A DNA stretch of 64,000 nucleotides from Nonomuraea soli (GTDB taxonomy: Bacteria > Actinomycetota > Actinomycetes > Streptosporangiales > Streptosporangiaceae): positions 866,427 to 930,426 of the forward strand of contig NZ_JACDUR010000006.1 of assembly GCF_013761175.1 (NCBI RefSeq), in the 5' to 3' direction. Below, in pieces: positions 49,285-58,733 of this stretch. The notes under the pieces were generated by a model that saw only the letters and a list, made by a program, of their open reading frames with translations, searched no databases and was not told the DNA's origin. Each line of letters opens with the position of its first letter. The first letter of the stretch is position 1. A program made the position numbers and the translations under genes.

Positions 49285-50706
49285 TCACAACAACACCACC
49301 AGAAGCACCGTGTACAGCAGACACGCGGGGATCAGCAGCGCCCAGCCCGCACCGAGCAGGTACGGCAGGCGCGAGGACCTGGCCAGGCCCATCACGCCGA
49401 CCATGTTGGCGTTGGGCAGCGGGCCGTAGGTGTCGGCCTTGGAGGCCCACAGCAGGATGACCACCCAGGCGGCGGGTGTGACGCCCAGGCTGTCGCCGAG
49501 CGGGCCGAACACCTCGCCGATGAGCACCACCTGCGCGGCCGTCGCGCCCGGCACGCCCACCCAGCCCAGCGCGGCCACCGCCAGCGCGAAAGGCAGGGGC
49601 GACATGCCGCCCAGCGCCGGGCCGAACGTCTCCAGGACCACGTCGTACGGCTTGAGCAGCTCGATGAAGGCGAACAGCGCCGCCAGCATCCAGAACAGCG
49701 CCAGCATCGGCAGCATGCGGCGCACACCCGCCCACGCCGCCCGCAGGACCACGCCAGGCGCCACCCGGGCGGCCAGCGCGGTCACCACCGCCATGAGCGG
49801 CAGCGCGACCAGCGGGAAGGTCGTGCCCGCCCTGGTCGCCGTGGCGTACACCACCGTCGCCACGAGGGTGATGGCGAAGGCCCAGGTGGCCCTCACGGCC
49901 CCCGGAGCGGGCTCCCCGCCCTCATCCTCCACCGCGGCGTCCGAAGGCTCGTAGAGGTCGTCGCGGGCCTCGCTGCGCCGCTGCACCCAGGGCACCACGA
50001 CGGCCATCAGCGCCAGCGACAACAACGCCAGCGGTCCCGCGCCCACAGCGACGTAGGCCGGGTAGCCGACCCCGGCCACGTCCATGATCGCCACGTTGGA
50101 GCCCGCGAACGGAGCCAGCGCCAGTCCCGCGCAGCCGCCGAGGAACATCGTGACCGCCGTGGCCGAGCGCGTGAAACCGGCGCGCGCCGCCAGCGGGATC
50201 AGCAGCGGCGCGGCGATGGCCAGCGCCCCTGCCAGGGTTCCCAGGCTGAACACCAGCACCAGGCAGGCCAGCGCGATCGCGTACATGAGAGCCGTACGGC
50301 CCCGCCCGCCCGCCAGGCGCAGGATGCCGCGGACCATGGCGTCGGCCACCCCGGTCACGCGCAGCACCTCGCCCGCGGCCGAGCCGAGCACGATGATCAG
50401 GCCGATGACGGTGACCGGATCCGTCACCGAGGCGGCCAGCGTCGACGCGATGTCACCCACCGGCGGCAAGGCCACCAGCACCGCGCTGACCAGGGCGATC
50501 GCGGTGACCACGACCAGGTTCATCCCGGTCAGCGACAACACCGCGTACAAGGCGATGGGCAGCAGGCCCCACACCGTGGGCGCCGCCGTCATCAGGCCCG
50601 CGACCAGGCTCGCGACGAGCGCGAGCGCCGCGGGCACCCACTGACGGGCGGGGACCGCCCTCGTGCCGCGCTCCCGGTCGCGCTCCTGGGCCTCCCGCGT
50701 CGCCAT
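49285..50706 (-). CDS. ion-transporter-superfamily permease (organic acid/amino acid type)
   Basis: 473 residues from ATG 50706 (GTG 50709 also possible); the start overlaps the decarboxylase stop. About twelve hydrophobic segments are visible, with a charged central loop (RRSEARDDLYEPSDAAVEDE). Helix-breaking segments such as GGCAGLALAPFAGSNVA and GVPGATAAQVVLIGEVFGPL, and DTYGPLPNANMVGVMGLA, resemble DctM/GntP/SLC13-like carriers. The substrate is inferred from context only: probably the N-acyl-D-amino acid or D-amino acid handled by its neighbours. Confidence 0.78.
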   Translation of the reverse strand: MATREAQERDRERGTRAVPARQWVPAALALVASLVAGLMTAAPTVWGLLPIALYAVLSLTGMNLVVVTAIALVSAVLVALPPVGDIASTLAASVTDPVTVIGLIIVLGSAAGEVLRVTGVADAMVRGILRLAGGRGRTALMYAIALACLVLVFSLGTLAGALAIAAPLLIPLAARAGFTRSATAVTMFLGGCAGLALAPFAGSNVAIMDVAGVGYPAYVAVGAGPLALLSLALMAVVVPWVQRRSEARDDLYEPSDAAVEDEGGEPAPGAVRATWAFAITLVATVVYATATRAGTTFPLVALPLMAVVTALAARVAPGVVLRAAWAGVRRMLPMLALFWMLAALFAFIELLKPYDVVLETFGPALGGMSPLPFALAVAALGWVGVPGATAAQVVLIGEVFGPLGDSLGVTPAAWVVILLWASKADTYGPLPNANMVGVMGLARSSRLPYLLGAGWALLIPACLLYTVLLVVLL

Positions 50707-52010
50707 CACGCCACCCCGGCCAGCGCCGCCGCGTGCGCCAGGCCGCTCATCGCGGCGATCTCGTCGAGCGTCTGCGCCTGCCGTACGGTCACCAGCCGGA
50801 CCTCGTCACCCTCGCCCGCGAAGCCGTACACCGCCGGGTACGGCAGGCTGTTGTAGGCCCAGGGGGTGGAGAAGTAGTAGGCGCCGGTGTCGTGGAGCAC
50901 CACGATGTCGCCCTCCTCCAGCTCAGGCAGCTCGCGGGCGTGCGCCACCACGTCACCGGCGAAGCAGCACGGGCCCGCCACGTCCTGCTCCAGGAGCGGG
51001 CCCCGCTTGACCCTGCCCTTGGCGTCGAAGGCGCCGACGCGCAGCGGCCACGACCCGGGCATCAGCACAGTACGCGTGGCGACCTGGGCGCCCGCGTGGG
51101 TGATCGCTATCCGGCGGCCTCCCGCGTCCTTGGTGTACTCCACGAGGGCGGCGATGAAGCCGTTCTTGGCCAGCAGGGAGCGCCCGAACTCGGTGACCAG
51201 CGCGTACCTGCCGTCGAACAGGCCGGGCACGGCGGCACGCAACGTGGCGACGTAGTCGTCGAACGTCGGCGTCTCCTCGTCGGAGGCGAAGTTCACCGGC
51301 AGGCCGCCGCCGATGTCGAGACCGGTCACCTGGCGCCTGCCGAGCCGCTGGTTGATCTCCTCGGCCAGCTCGTACGTCTCGGCGATGCCCGCGGCGATCA
51401 GCTCCAGAGGGCAGCCCTGCGAGCCGACGTGCGCGTGCAGCCTGGTCAGCCACGGGTGGCGGGCGAACGCCGCGACCACCGCCTCGCGCGCGCCCGGGTC
51501 GCGCAGGGCCACGCCGAACTTGGAGGTCGCGGTCGCGGTGCTCATCGCGCCGATGGAACCCGTTCCCACCTGCGGGTTGACCCGCAGCCCGACGACCGAG
51601 GCGCTCTCCTCGGGGCGCAGGGCGTCGATGCGGCGCAGCTCGTCGAGGTTGTCGGCGTTGACCGCGACGCCGAGCTCCAGGGCCAGGGCCAGCTCGTGGC
51701 GGGTCTTGGCGGGGGAGTCGAACACGATCGTCGCCGGGTCGAATCCCGCGTCGAGGGCGATGCGCAGCTCGCCGGGGCTGGCCACCTCGCAGCCCATGCC
51801 GCTGCCGGCCAGCAGGCGCAGCACCGGCACCAGCGAGGCGGCCTTGGCGGCGAAGGTGTGCAGCACGCCGGGGCCGAAGGCGGCGTGCAGGCGTTCCACG
51901 GAGGCGCGCACACCGGCCACGTCGAGGAAACCGGCCACGGGCTGTCCGGGGGAGAGCGCTCCGGTGTCCACGGCGCGGCGGACGACGTCGGCGACCCTGC
52001 TCTCAATCAC
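50706..52010 (-). CDS. fold-type III PLP decarboxylase/racemase-like enzyme (DapDC/ODC family)
   Basis: 434 residues from GTG 52010, chosen for the GGGAG seven bases upstream; ATG 52067 is also possible. It is an alanine-racemase-barrel PLP enzyme: the PLP lysine K56 in LHTFAAKAAS, GMGCEVASPGELRIAL, LDIGGGLPVNF for the phosphate, and the C-terminal AGPCCFAGDV and GAYYFSTPWAYN, which correspond to the diaminopimelate/ornithine decarboxylase active-site cysteine and tyrosine regions. The first motif departs from the usual YAxKAN. It may decarboxylate a D-amino acid or act as a D-amino acid-processing enzyme. Confidence 0.82.
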   Translation of the reverse strand: MIESRVADVVRRAVDTGALSPGQPVAGFLDVAGVRASVERLHAAFGPGVLHTFAAKAASLVPVLRLLAGSGMGCEVASPGELRIALDAGFDPATIVFDSPAKTRHELALALELGVAVNADNLDELRRIDALRPEESASVVGLRVNPQVGTGSIGAMSTATATSKFGVALRDPGAREAVVAAFARHPWLTRLHAHVGSQGCPLELIAAGIAETYELAEEINQRLGRRQVTGLDIGGGLPVNFASDEETPTFDDYVATLRAAVPGLFDGRYALVTEFGRSLLAKNGFIAALVEYTKDAGGRRIAITHAGAQVATRTVLMPGSWPLRVGAFDAKGRVKRGPLLEQDVAGPCCFAGDVVAHARELPELEEGDIVVLHDTGAYYFSTPWAYNSLPYPAVYGFAGEGDEVRLVTVRQAQTLDEIAAMSGLAHAAALAGVA

Positions 52011-52109
52011 GTCAAGGCTCCCAAGGGGGAAGAGGTTTCGGAGAACCGCATAACGAGATTCGGGCATAACAGGCCGGGAAGTCTTCGTCCGCAGGGCCAA
52101 GGAGCCTGA

Positions 52110-53705
52110 TCAGGATTGGCCGGTGGGCCAAAGGCCGTCCACCAGGCGGACAGCCAGGGCGACCAGGAGCCTGGTGTCGGGGTCGTCGAGGTCCACGCCG
52201 AAACGTTCCCTGCTGCGCCTCAGGCGGTAGCGCAGGGTGTTCGGGTGCAGCACGAGACGTTTGGCGGCCCGGGGGACGTCACCGGACTCCTCCAGGTAGA
52301 CCGCGATCGAGCGCACCAGCTCGCCGCCCGCGGCCAGATCGGTCCTGACGAGGTCGTGGACGGGACCGCCGCCGAGCTCCCACACCGGCCGCACGACGTC
52401 CAGGACACGCAGCACGGCCACGGCGGGCGCCACCTCGCCCACCAGCGCCCTCCGGCCCTCCGCGCCGCCCTGCGGGGCACGCGCGGCCCGGTCGCGCAGG
52501 ACACGCACCACCAGCCCGGCCTCCTCGCGCGACTCCGGCGCCCGCAGCGGCGACGACACCACCCCGCCACCGCCCACCCACACAGGACCTGCGCCCGGCA
52601 TCGAAGCCGCCAGCAGGTCCAGCTCACGCATCAGCGCGGGCACCTCCTGCTCCTCACCCTCGCCGACCGGCAGCAGCACCGTCACCCGCCCCGGCTCACG
52701 CAACACCCGCGCCGCCGTACGGAACGACGCCGCCTGCAACGCCACCGCCCCCATGACCCGATCGGCCGCCTGCCCCTCGGGGCCGTCGTGCTCGGCGACG
52801 ACCACCGCGCACCTCATCCCCGGCGACAACCCCAGCGACCACGCGTGCGTGCTCACGTCGCCGTCCCCGCCCAGCAGCCCGCGCAGCGCGTGCTCCTCCC
52901 TGCGCCGCGCGCCGCTCTCCCGCAGCCTGTGCTGCAGCAGGTACGGCACCGCCACCTCGGCCGCCCTGGCCAGGGCGCTGGCGGCGTTCTCGCTCAGCGC
53001 CCGGCCGTCGGCCGCCGCCCAGATCGAGCCCAGCATCTCCCTGCCGCTCCGGATCGCGATGATGAGCCGCTCCGGCGTGCCGCCGTCGGCCGGGCGATGG
53101 ATCACCTCGCCCGACGACCACAACGTGCGCAGAAGCCCGCTGCGCCGCAGCTCCTCCACCCGCCAGTCGGGCACCCGGCCGCCCAGGATCGTCTCCCGCC
53201 GCAGGTCGTCGGCGTCCGGACCCGTCGCCGAATGGGCGATCACGCGGAACTGGGTGTCCTCGATCGTGATCGAGCCGCCGGTGAACTCCGCCACCACTGA
53301 CGCCAGCGCCGCCAGGCCGCCACCCGCCGTCGCGTCAGCCATCCGATCGCCCCGCCCCGCCTCCGCGTAGGCCAGCGCGGAGCGCAGGAGCGTCGCCACG
53401 TCGTCCCAGTCGGCCCACTCGGCGCGGGCCAGCAGCGCCATGCCGTACTGGTCGGCCGTGCGCAGGGCCTCGTCGAGCCCGCTGTCGTCGGGCCTCACCA
53501 CCACGGCGGCGGCATCACGTTCCGCGGCCTCCTCCACGGAGATGCCGATGCTCAGGACGACACGGTTCGTACACGGGCGGGCGGGGCCCTCGTCGCCGAT
53601 GATCACGCCGTCGAAGCTGACGTCCTGGCCGGTGGGGGCCAGGAGCAGCCGCAGCACGCCGCCCTCGTCGAAGGCGAGCAGCTCACGCAGCGTGACCCAT
53701 TTCAT
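52110..53705 (-). CDS. PucR family transcriptional regulator
   Basis: 531 residues from ATG 53705. The N-terminal PucR-type sensing domain (TLRELLAFDEGGVLRLLLAP, with residues 1-160) is followed by a GAF/GGDEF-like middle and a C-terminal PucR helix-turn-helix: AVYLEESGDVPRAAKRLVLH PNTLRYRLRR. Such regulators control catabolic operons for purines, amino acids or related nitrogen compounds. It stands just before the decarboxylase, permease and deacylase on the same strand, and is most likely their activator. Confidence 0.9.
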   Translation of the reverse strand: MKWVTLRELLAFDEGGVLRLLLAPTGQDVSFDGVIIGDEGPARPCTNRVVLSIGISVEEAAERDAAAVVVRPDDSGLDEALRTADQYGMALLARAEWADWDDVATLLRSALAYAEAGRGDRMADATAGGGLAALASVVAEFTGGSITIEDTQFRVIAHSATGPDADDLRRETILGGRVPDWRVEELRRSGLLRTLWSSGEVIHRPADGGTPERLIIAIRSGREMLGSIWAAADGRALSENAASALARAAEVAVPYLLQHRLRESGARRREEHALRGLLGGDGDVSTHAWSLGLSPGMRCAVVVAEHDGPEGQAADRVMGAVALQAASFRTAARVLREPGRVTVLLPVGEGEEQEVPALMRELDLLAASMPGAGPVWVGGGGVVSSPLRAPESREEAGLVVRVLRDRAARAPQGGAEGRRALVGEVAPAVAVLRVLDVVRPVWELGGGPVHDLVRTDLAAGGELVRSIAVYLEESGDVPRAAKRLVLHPNTLRYRLRRSRERFGVDLDDPDTRLLVALAVRLVDGLWPTGQS

Positions 53706-53750
53706 GCCGCCGAGCATAGGCGCGCCCGATGCGGGACCTCGCGCCCGACA

Positions 53751-53872
53751 CCACCTGGCCCGACGCCGTTTGGCCCGTCGCGCCACCTGGCCCGACGCCG
53801 CCTGGCCGGACACCACCTGGCCGGACGCTGCCTGGCCGGACGCCGCCTGTCCCGTCGCGCCGCCTGGCCGGG
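53751..53872. repeat. 15-bp GC-rich tandem repeats between pucR and ruvC
   Basis: About eight imperfect units like CCTGGCCGGACGCCG lie in a row, mostly 15 bases, one 17. They sit in the divergent space upstream of both pucR and ruvC. Read as protein they would give Ser-Gly-Gln repeats, but no start or ribosome site supports coding. Confidence 0.7.
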
Positions 53873-54062
53873 AGTGGTGCTGGCCGAGAGCGGGCTGGCA
53901 CGCAGCTGCCCGTGCCCGGGACACAGCGGGTATCTCCGTGCACAACCGCCCCCATCGCCTCCCGGGCCCGCCACGATCCCCCATCGTGCGTGCGCCGAGC
54001 CTCCGAGCCCGTTAGGCTGGCCTCCGCCGAACAAGTGTTCGGCGGACGGAGGGTGTGCGCGG

Positions 54063-54590
54063 GTGCGGGTGCTGGGAGTGGACCCCGGTCTGACGCGGTG
54101 CGGCGTCGGCTCGGTCGAAGGGCGGGCGGGCGCACCGCTGTCGCTGGTCGCCGTCGGGGTGGTGCGCACGTCCTCCGACGCCCCCCTGCCCGACCGGCTG
54201 GTAGCGCTCGAGCAGGGCCTGGAGCAGTGGCTCGACGAGGTGAGACCCGACATGGTCGCCGTCGAGCGGGTCTTCAGCCAGCACAACACGCAGACCGTCA
54301 TCGCCACCGCCCAGGCCTCCGGCATCGCGGTGCTGTGCGCGGCGCGGCGGGGCCTGCCGGTGTCGCTGTACACCCCTTCCGAGGTCAAGGCCGCGATCAG
54401 CGGCAACGGCACGGCCGACAAGGCGCAGGTGGGCAGCATGGTCACCCGGGTGCTGCGGCTGAAGGAGATGCCGAAACCGGCCGACGCCGCCGACGCGCTC
54501 GCGCTGGCGATCTGCCACATCTGGCGCGGCGGCAACCAGCAACGGCTGGCCGATGCCGTCGCACGCGCGACAAGGGGGCGAGTGGTGTGA
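54063..54590 (+). CDS. ruvC: Holliday junction endonuclease RuvC
   Basis: 175 residues from GTG 54063 (GGAGGG upstream). The acidic catalytic set is complete: D7 in VLGVDPGL, E68 in MVAVERVF, and D141 and D144 in KPADAADALALAICH. RuvC cuts Holliday junctions symmetrically as part of the RuvABC resolvasome. It overlaps ruvA by four bases (GTGA), so the operon is translationally coupled. Confidence 0.97.
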   Translation: MRVLGVDPGLTRCGVGSVEGRAGAPLSLVAVGVVRTSSDAPLPDRLVALEQGLEQWLDEVRPDMVAVERVFSQHNTQTVIATAQASGIAVLCAARRGLPVSLYTPSEVKAAISGNGTADKAQVGSMVTRVLRLKEMPKPADAADALALAICHIWRGGNQQRLADAVARATRGRVV

Positions 54591-55207
54591 TCGCGTCGGT
54601 GGCGGGCACGGTGGCCGCGATCGGTCCTGACGGGGCCGTCGTGGAGGTGGGCGGCGTGGGCGTGCTGGTGCACTGCACGCCCGGCACGCTCGCGGGCCTC
54701 CGGGTGGGCGAGCACGCCCGGCTGGCGACCTCGCTGGTGGTGCGGGAGGAGTCGCTGACGCTGTACGGCTTCGCGACGGAGGACGAGCGCACCGTCTTCG
54801 AGATGGTGCAGACGGCCAGCGGGGTGGGGCCGAAGCTGGCGTTGTCGATGCTGGCCGTCCACACGCCGAACACCCTGCGCGTGGCGGTGGCGTCGGCGGA
54901 CCTCAAGGCGCTGACGATGATCCCCGGCATCGGCCAGAAGGGCGCGCAGCGCATCGTGCTGGAGCTCAAGGACAAGCTCGGCACGCCGGAGGAGGCGGTC
55001 AACGCGGCCATCAACGGCGCGGCGAGCCGCACGGTGTGGCGGGAGCAGGTGCACACCGGTCTGGTGGGGCTGGGATATTCGAGCAAGGACGCCGACGACG
55101 CGCTGGCGCTGGTGGAGCCGATGGCCGAGGCCGACGTGAAGGCCGGGCGCGAGCCCCAGGTGGCGGCGCTGCTGAAGGCCGCGCTGAGGGCGATGAGCAT
55201 TCGATGA
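54587..55207 (+). CDS. ruvA: Holliday junction branch migration protein RuvA
   Basis: 206 residues from GTG 54587. It has an OB fold (MIASVAGTVAAIGPDGAVVE), two helix-hairpin-helix motifs (ASGVGPKLALSML and IPGIGQKGAQRIVLELKDKL) and the C-terminal domain that contacts RuvB (VHTGLVGLGYSSKDADDALA). Its tetramer holds the junction. It sits between ruvC and ruvB; the 87-bp gap to ruvB is longer than the other joints in this operon. Confidence 0.97.
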   Translation: MIASVAGTVAAIGPDGAVVEVGGVGVLVHCTPGTLAGLRVGEHARLATSLVVREESLTLYGFATEDERTVFEMVQTASGVGPKLALSMLAVHTPNTLRVAVASADLKALTMIPGIGQKGAQRIVLELKDKLGTPEEAVNAAINGAASRTVWREQVHTGLVGLGYSSKDADDALALVEPMAEADVKAGREPQVAALLKAALRAMSIR

Positions 55208-55294
55208 CGGGCACGCGAACGACGACCGCGGCCGCGCCGAGCGTGGGTGGCGGGCGGGTGGTCCGTGGGCTCGCACGACGGGCGGAGGGCGGGC

Positions 55295-56335
55295 ATGAGC
55301 TTCGACCGTGACCTGATCTCGGCCCAGGCCGACGACAACGACCTGCAGATCGAGGCGGCCCTGCGCCCCAAGTCGCTCGGCGAGTTCATCGGCCAGTCCC
55401 GCGTGCGCGAGCAGCTCTCGCTGGTCCTGCAGGGCGCCCTGAAGCGCGGCAAGGCCCCCGACCATGTGCTGATGAGCGGCTCGCCCGGCCTCGGCAAGAC
55501 GACCCTCGCGATGATCATCGCCTACGAGCTCGGCGCCCCGCTGCGCATCACCAGCGGTCCCGCGCTGGAGCGCGCCGGTGACCTGGCCGCGATCCTGTCG
55601 ACGCTCGCCGAGGGCGAGGTGCTGTTCATCGACGAGATCCACCGCATGGCCCGCCCCGCCGAGGAGATGCTGTACCTGGCGATGGAGGACTTCCGTGTCG
55701 ACATCGTCGTGGGCAAGGGCCCGGGGGCGACGGCGATCCCGCTGGAGATCGCGCCGTTCACGCTGGTGGGCGCCACCACCAGGGCGGGCCTGCTGCCCGC
55801 GCCGCTGCGCGACCGTTTCGGCTTCACCGCCCACATGGACTTCTACGAGGTCGACGAGCTCGAACGGGTGCTCGCCCGCTCCTCTCGCCTGCTGGGCGTC
55901 GACCTGCCCGCCGACGGCGCGCACGAGATCGCGCGCAGGTCGCGGGGCACGCCCCGGATCGCCAACCGGCTGCTGCGCCGCGTGCGCGACTTCGCCGAGG
56001 TGCGAGCCGACGGGCTGATCACCCGCGACCTGGCCGCGGCGGCGCTGAACCTCTACGAGGTCGACGCCGAGGGCCTCGACCGGCTCGACAGGGCGGTGCT
56101 GGGCGCGTTGTTGCGGAAGTTCGGCGGCGGCCCGGTGGGCCTGTCGACGCTGGCGGTCGCGGTGGGAGAGGAGCCGGAGACGGTCGAGGTGGTGGCCGAG
56201 CCGTTCCTCGTACGGCAGGGCCTGGTCGCCAGGACGCCCCGCGGGCGGGTGGCGACGGCCGGGGCCTGGCTTCACCTGGGCATGACCCCGCCGCCGGACG
56301 TTTTCGGAGCGGCTCATCCCGACTCCGACGGGTAA
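55295..56335 (+). CDS. ruvB: Holliday junction DNA helicase RuvB
   Basis: 346 residues from ATG 55295 (GGAGGG upstream); the slightly longer frame lacks support. AAA+ motifs: RPKSLGEFIGQSRVREQL, Walker A GSPGLGKTTLA, Walker B LFIDEIHRM, GATTRAGLLPAPLRDRFG with the sensor and arginine finger, and the C-terminal winged helix ending in GLVARTPRGRVAT. The hexameric motor pumps DNA through RuvA during branch migration. Confidence 0.97.
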   Translation: MSFDRDLISAQADDNDLQIEAALRPKSLGEFIGQSRVREQLSLVLQGALKRGKAPDHVLMSGSPGLGKTTLAMIIAYELGAPLRITSGPALERAGDLAAILSTLAEGEVLFIDEIHRMARPAEEMLYLAMEDFRVDIVVGKGPGATAIPLEIAPFTLVGATTRAGLLPAPLRDRFGFTAHMDFYEVDELERVLARSSRLLGVDLPADGAHEIARRSRGTPRIANRLLRRVRDFAEVRADGLITRDLAAAALNLYEVDAEGLDRLDRAVLGALLRKFGGGPVGLSTLAVAVGEEPETVEVVAEPFLVRQGLVARTPRGRVATAGAWLHLGMTPPPDVFGAAHPDSDG

Positions 56336-56544
56336 TCACAAAACGGTTGCAACGTTGCGAATTGGGAACTTCCCCGCGCGCCGAACCGCTGGTTCGTTGC
56401 CGCGTTTCACGACAAGCGCCTACACTCCGTGGCTTGGCTGCCTGTGTAGGCTGACGGGCTGAGCGGCGTGCTAGCAGCGCGGCAAGCGGAATTTCCGGCG
56501 TCAAGCCGGTGTCAACATCTTGTACAGAAGATGGAAGGTGCCTG

Positions 56545-56925
56545 ATGCAAGGCAGCGGTATGTCGACCATCATCATGCTGGTCCTGATGGTCGTGGCGTT
56601 CTATTTCCTGCTCATCCGCCCGCAGAAGAAGCGGCAGCAGGAAGCCGTCAAGATGCAGAACTCCCTGGCTCCCGGGACTCGCATCATGACCACGACCGGC
56701 CTGTTCGCCACCGTGGTCGCGATCGACCACGAGGACGTCATCCTGGAGATCGCTCCGGGTGTCGAGACGCGCTGGGTCAAGGCGGCCATCGGCCGTGTCG
56801 TCACTCCTGTCGACGCCCCCGTCGACAGCACCGATGAGGTGGACGACGACGTGAAGGCCACCGTCGACGGCGACGTTCCCGTCAAGAACGACACCGACCA
56901 GGATCAGAGCACTCCCAAGTCCTGA
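56545..56925 (+). CDS. yajC: preprotein translocase subunit YajC
   Basis: 126 residues from ATG 56545 (GGAAGGTG upstream). A single N-terminal membrane helix (IIMLVLMVVAFYFLLIRPQK K) is followed by a small cytosolic domain with TRIMTTTGLFATVVAIDHED V and an acidic tail that is longer than usual. It belongs to the SecDF-YajC complex. It lies 43 bp before secD; the 209 bp before it holds a GCAACGTTGC palindrome (56349-56358) and probably the operon promoter. Confidence 0.93.
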   Translation: MQGSGMSTIIMLVLMVVAFYFLLIRPQKKRQQEAVKMQNSLAPGTRIMTTTGLFATVVAIDHEDVILEIAPGVETRWVKAAIGRVVTPVDAPVDSTDEVDDDVKATVDGDVPVKNDTDQDQSTPKS

Positions 56926-56968
56926 CTAGGCTCAGCACAAACCCCTACCCGAAAGAACAGACGATCCA

Positions 56969-58732
56969 GTGGCCCGACCGACCAGCCGCCAGAGCAAACC
57001 GGGCGTTACGCTCCTGGTACTCCTGGCAATCATTCTCGCCATGGGCGGGGCGATGGCGCTGTACAAGGCGTGGACGCCCAAGCTCGCCCTGGACCTCGCC
57101 GGCGGCACGACGGTGACGCTGACACCTGTCACCCTCGACAACAAGGCGCCCACGCAGGAGGCCCTCGACCAGGCCGTCAACATCCTGCGCAACCGGGTGA
57201 ACGGCAGCGGCCTGTCCGACGCCGAGGTCGCCAGGACCGGCGACAACATCATCATCTCGGTGCCCGGCGCAGGGCAGAAGGAAACCGTCGAGAAGGTCGG
57301 TAAGACCGCGGAGCTGCGCTTCCGTCAGGTCATCGCCATGGAGGTCCCGGCGGTGCCGGAGGCCATGCAGACCGAGGCGCCGGTGCCGAGCGGTTCGCCG
57401 TCGGCCTCCCCCTCCGGCTCCCCGCAGCCGTCGCAGAGTGTCCAGCCGTCGCAGAGCGCCGCGCCGAAGGCTTCGGCCAGCGCCTCTCCCACGGGCAAGG
57501 CGGTCTCCTCGGCGCTGACGACCACGTCGCCGTCGCCGTCGCCGTCGCCTTCCGCGTCGCCGAGCGCCTCGCCGAAGGCGAGCGCGAACGCGACCCCGAG
57601 CGCCCAGCCGTCGCAGCAGCCCCAGCAGGGCCAGATGGTCGGCAGCCTCGAGGGTGTCCCGGCCGACGTGCTGAAGCAGTTCCAGGCGCTCGACTGCGCC
57701 GACCCCGCCAAGAACGGCCAGGGTGTCCAGGACGACCCGAACAAGATGTTCGCCACCTGTGACAAGGACGGCGTGAAGTACGTCCTCGACACCGCCAAGG
57801 TCGTCGGCACCGACATCGACACGGCGTCGGCCGGCATGCCGCAGGGCCGCACCGAGTGGATCGTCCAGCTTTCGTTCAAGGGCAAGGGCCCGGCCGAGTG
57901 GAGCAAGCTCACCACCAAGGCCTACAACTCCCAGCAGCCGCAGAACCAGGTCGCCGTCGTCCTCGACGGCCAGGTGATCACCGCGCCGCAGATCATCAAC
58001 CCGATCCCCGGCGGTCAGGCCGAGATCACCGGCGGCTTCACCCAGGCGAGCGCCACCGAGCTGGCCGACCAGCTCAAGTACGGCTCGCTGCCGCTGAAGT
58101 TCAACCTGAGCTCCGCGGTCACCGTCTCCTCGACGCTCGGCGCCGACCAGCTCGAGGGCGGCATCATCTCCGGCCTCATCGGCCTGGCCCTCGTGGTCGT
58201 CTACTGTCTGCTGTACTACCGGGGCCTGGGCATCGTCGCGGTGCTGAGCCTCGTGGTCGCCTCGATCGTCACCTACCAGGCCGTCGTGATCCTCGGCGCG
58301 GGCGTGAACTTCCGCCTGTCGCTGCCGCACATCATCGGTCTGATCGTGTCGATCGGCATCACCGCCGACTCGTTCATCGTCTACTTCGAACGAATCCGCG
58401 ACGAGATGAAGGAGGGCAGGCGCACCCTGCGCGCCGCCGTCGAGGTGGCCTGGGTGCGTGCCCGGCGCACGATCCTGATCGCCGACGCGGTCATGTTCAT
58501 CTGCGCCGTTGTCCTGTACTTCCTGGCCGTCGGCGGTGTGGCCGGCTTCGCGTTCGCGATGGGCCTGACCACGCTCATCGACATCGTCGTGGTCTTCCTG
58601 TTCACCAAGCCTCTCATCGCCCTGCTGGCCAGGTTGAAGTTCTTCGCCAAGGGGCACAAGCTCTCCGGGCTCGACGCCGAGCGCATGGCGGCCGACCTGC
58701 CCAAGGCCACGACCACCCCGCAGGAGGCCTGA
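56969..58732 (+). CDS. secD: protein translocase subunit SecD
   Basis: 587 residues from a GTG. One N-terminal membrane helix (VLLAIILAMGGAMALYKAW) precedes a large external P1 region, then five C-terminal helices with GLIGLALVVVYCLLYYRGLG and the conserved IGLIVSIGITADSFIVYFER. SecD uses the proton gradient with SecF to complete export. The external domain contains about 90 residues of Ser/Pro/Ala/Gln-rich, low-complexity sequence (about residues 134-222), which E. coli SecD does not have. It is followed by secF after one base. Confidence 0.95.
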   Translation: MARPTSRQSKPGVTLLVLLAIILAMGGAMALYKAWTPKLALDLAGGTTVTLTPVTLDNKAPTQEALDQAVNILRNRVNGSGLSDAEVARTGDNIIISVPGAGQKETVEKVGKTAELRFRQVIAMEVPAVPEAMQTEAPVPSGSPSASPSGSPQPSQSVQPSQSAAPKASASASPTGKAVSSALTTTSPSPSPSPSASPSASPKASANATPSAQPSQQPQQGQMVGSLEGVPADVLKQFQALDCADPAKNGQGVQDDPNKMFATCDKDGVKYVLDTAKVVGTDIDTASAGMPQGRTEWIVQLSFKGKGPAEWSKLTTKAYNSQQPQNQVAVVLDGQVITAPQIINPIPGGQAEITGGFTQASATELADQLKYGSLPLKFNLSSAVTVSSTLGADQLEGGIISGLIGLALVVVYCLLYYRGLGIVAVLSLVVASIVTYQAVVILGAGVNFRLSLPHIIGLIVSIGITADSFIVYFERIRDEMKEGRRTLRAAVEVAWVRARRTILIADAVMFICAVVLYFLAVGGVAGFAFAMGLTTLIDIVVVFLFTKPLIALLARLKFFAKGHKLSGLDAERMAADLPKATTTPQEA

Positions 58733-58733
58733 G

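Noticed and set aside
53702..56317. 871-codon minus-strand frame opposite ruvCAB
   Set aside because: It is antisense to three certain genes and has shadow composition.
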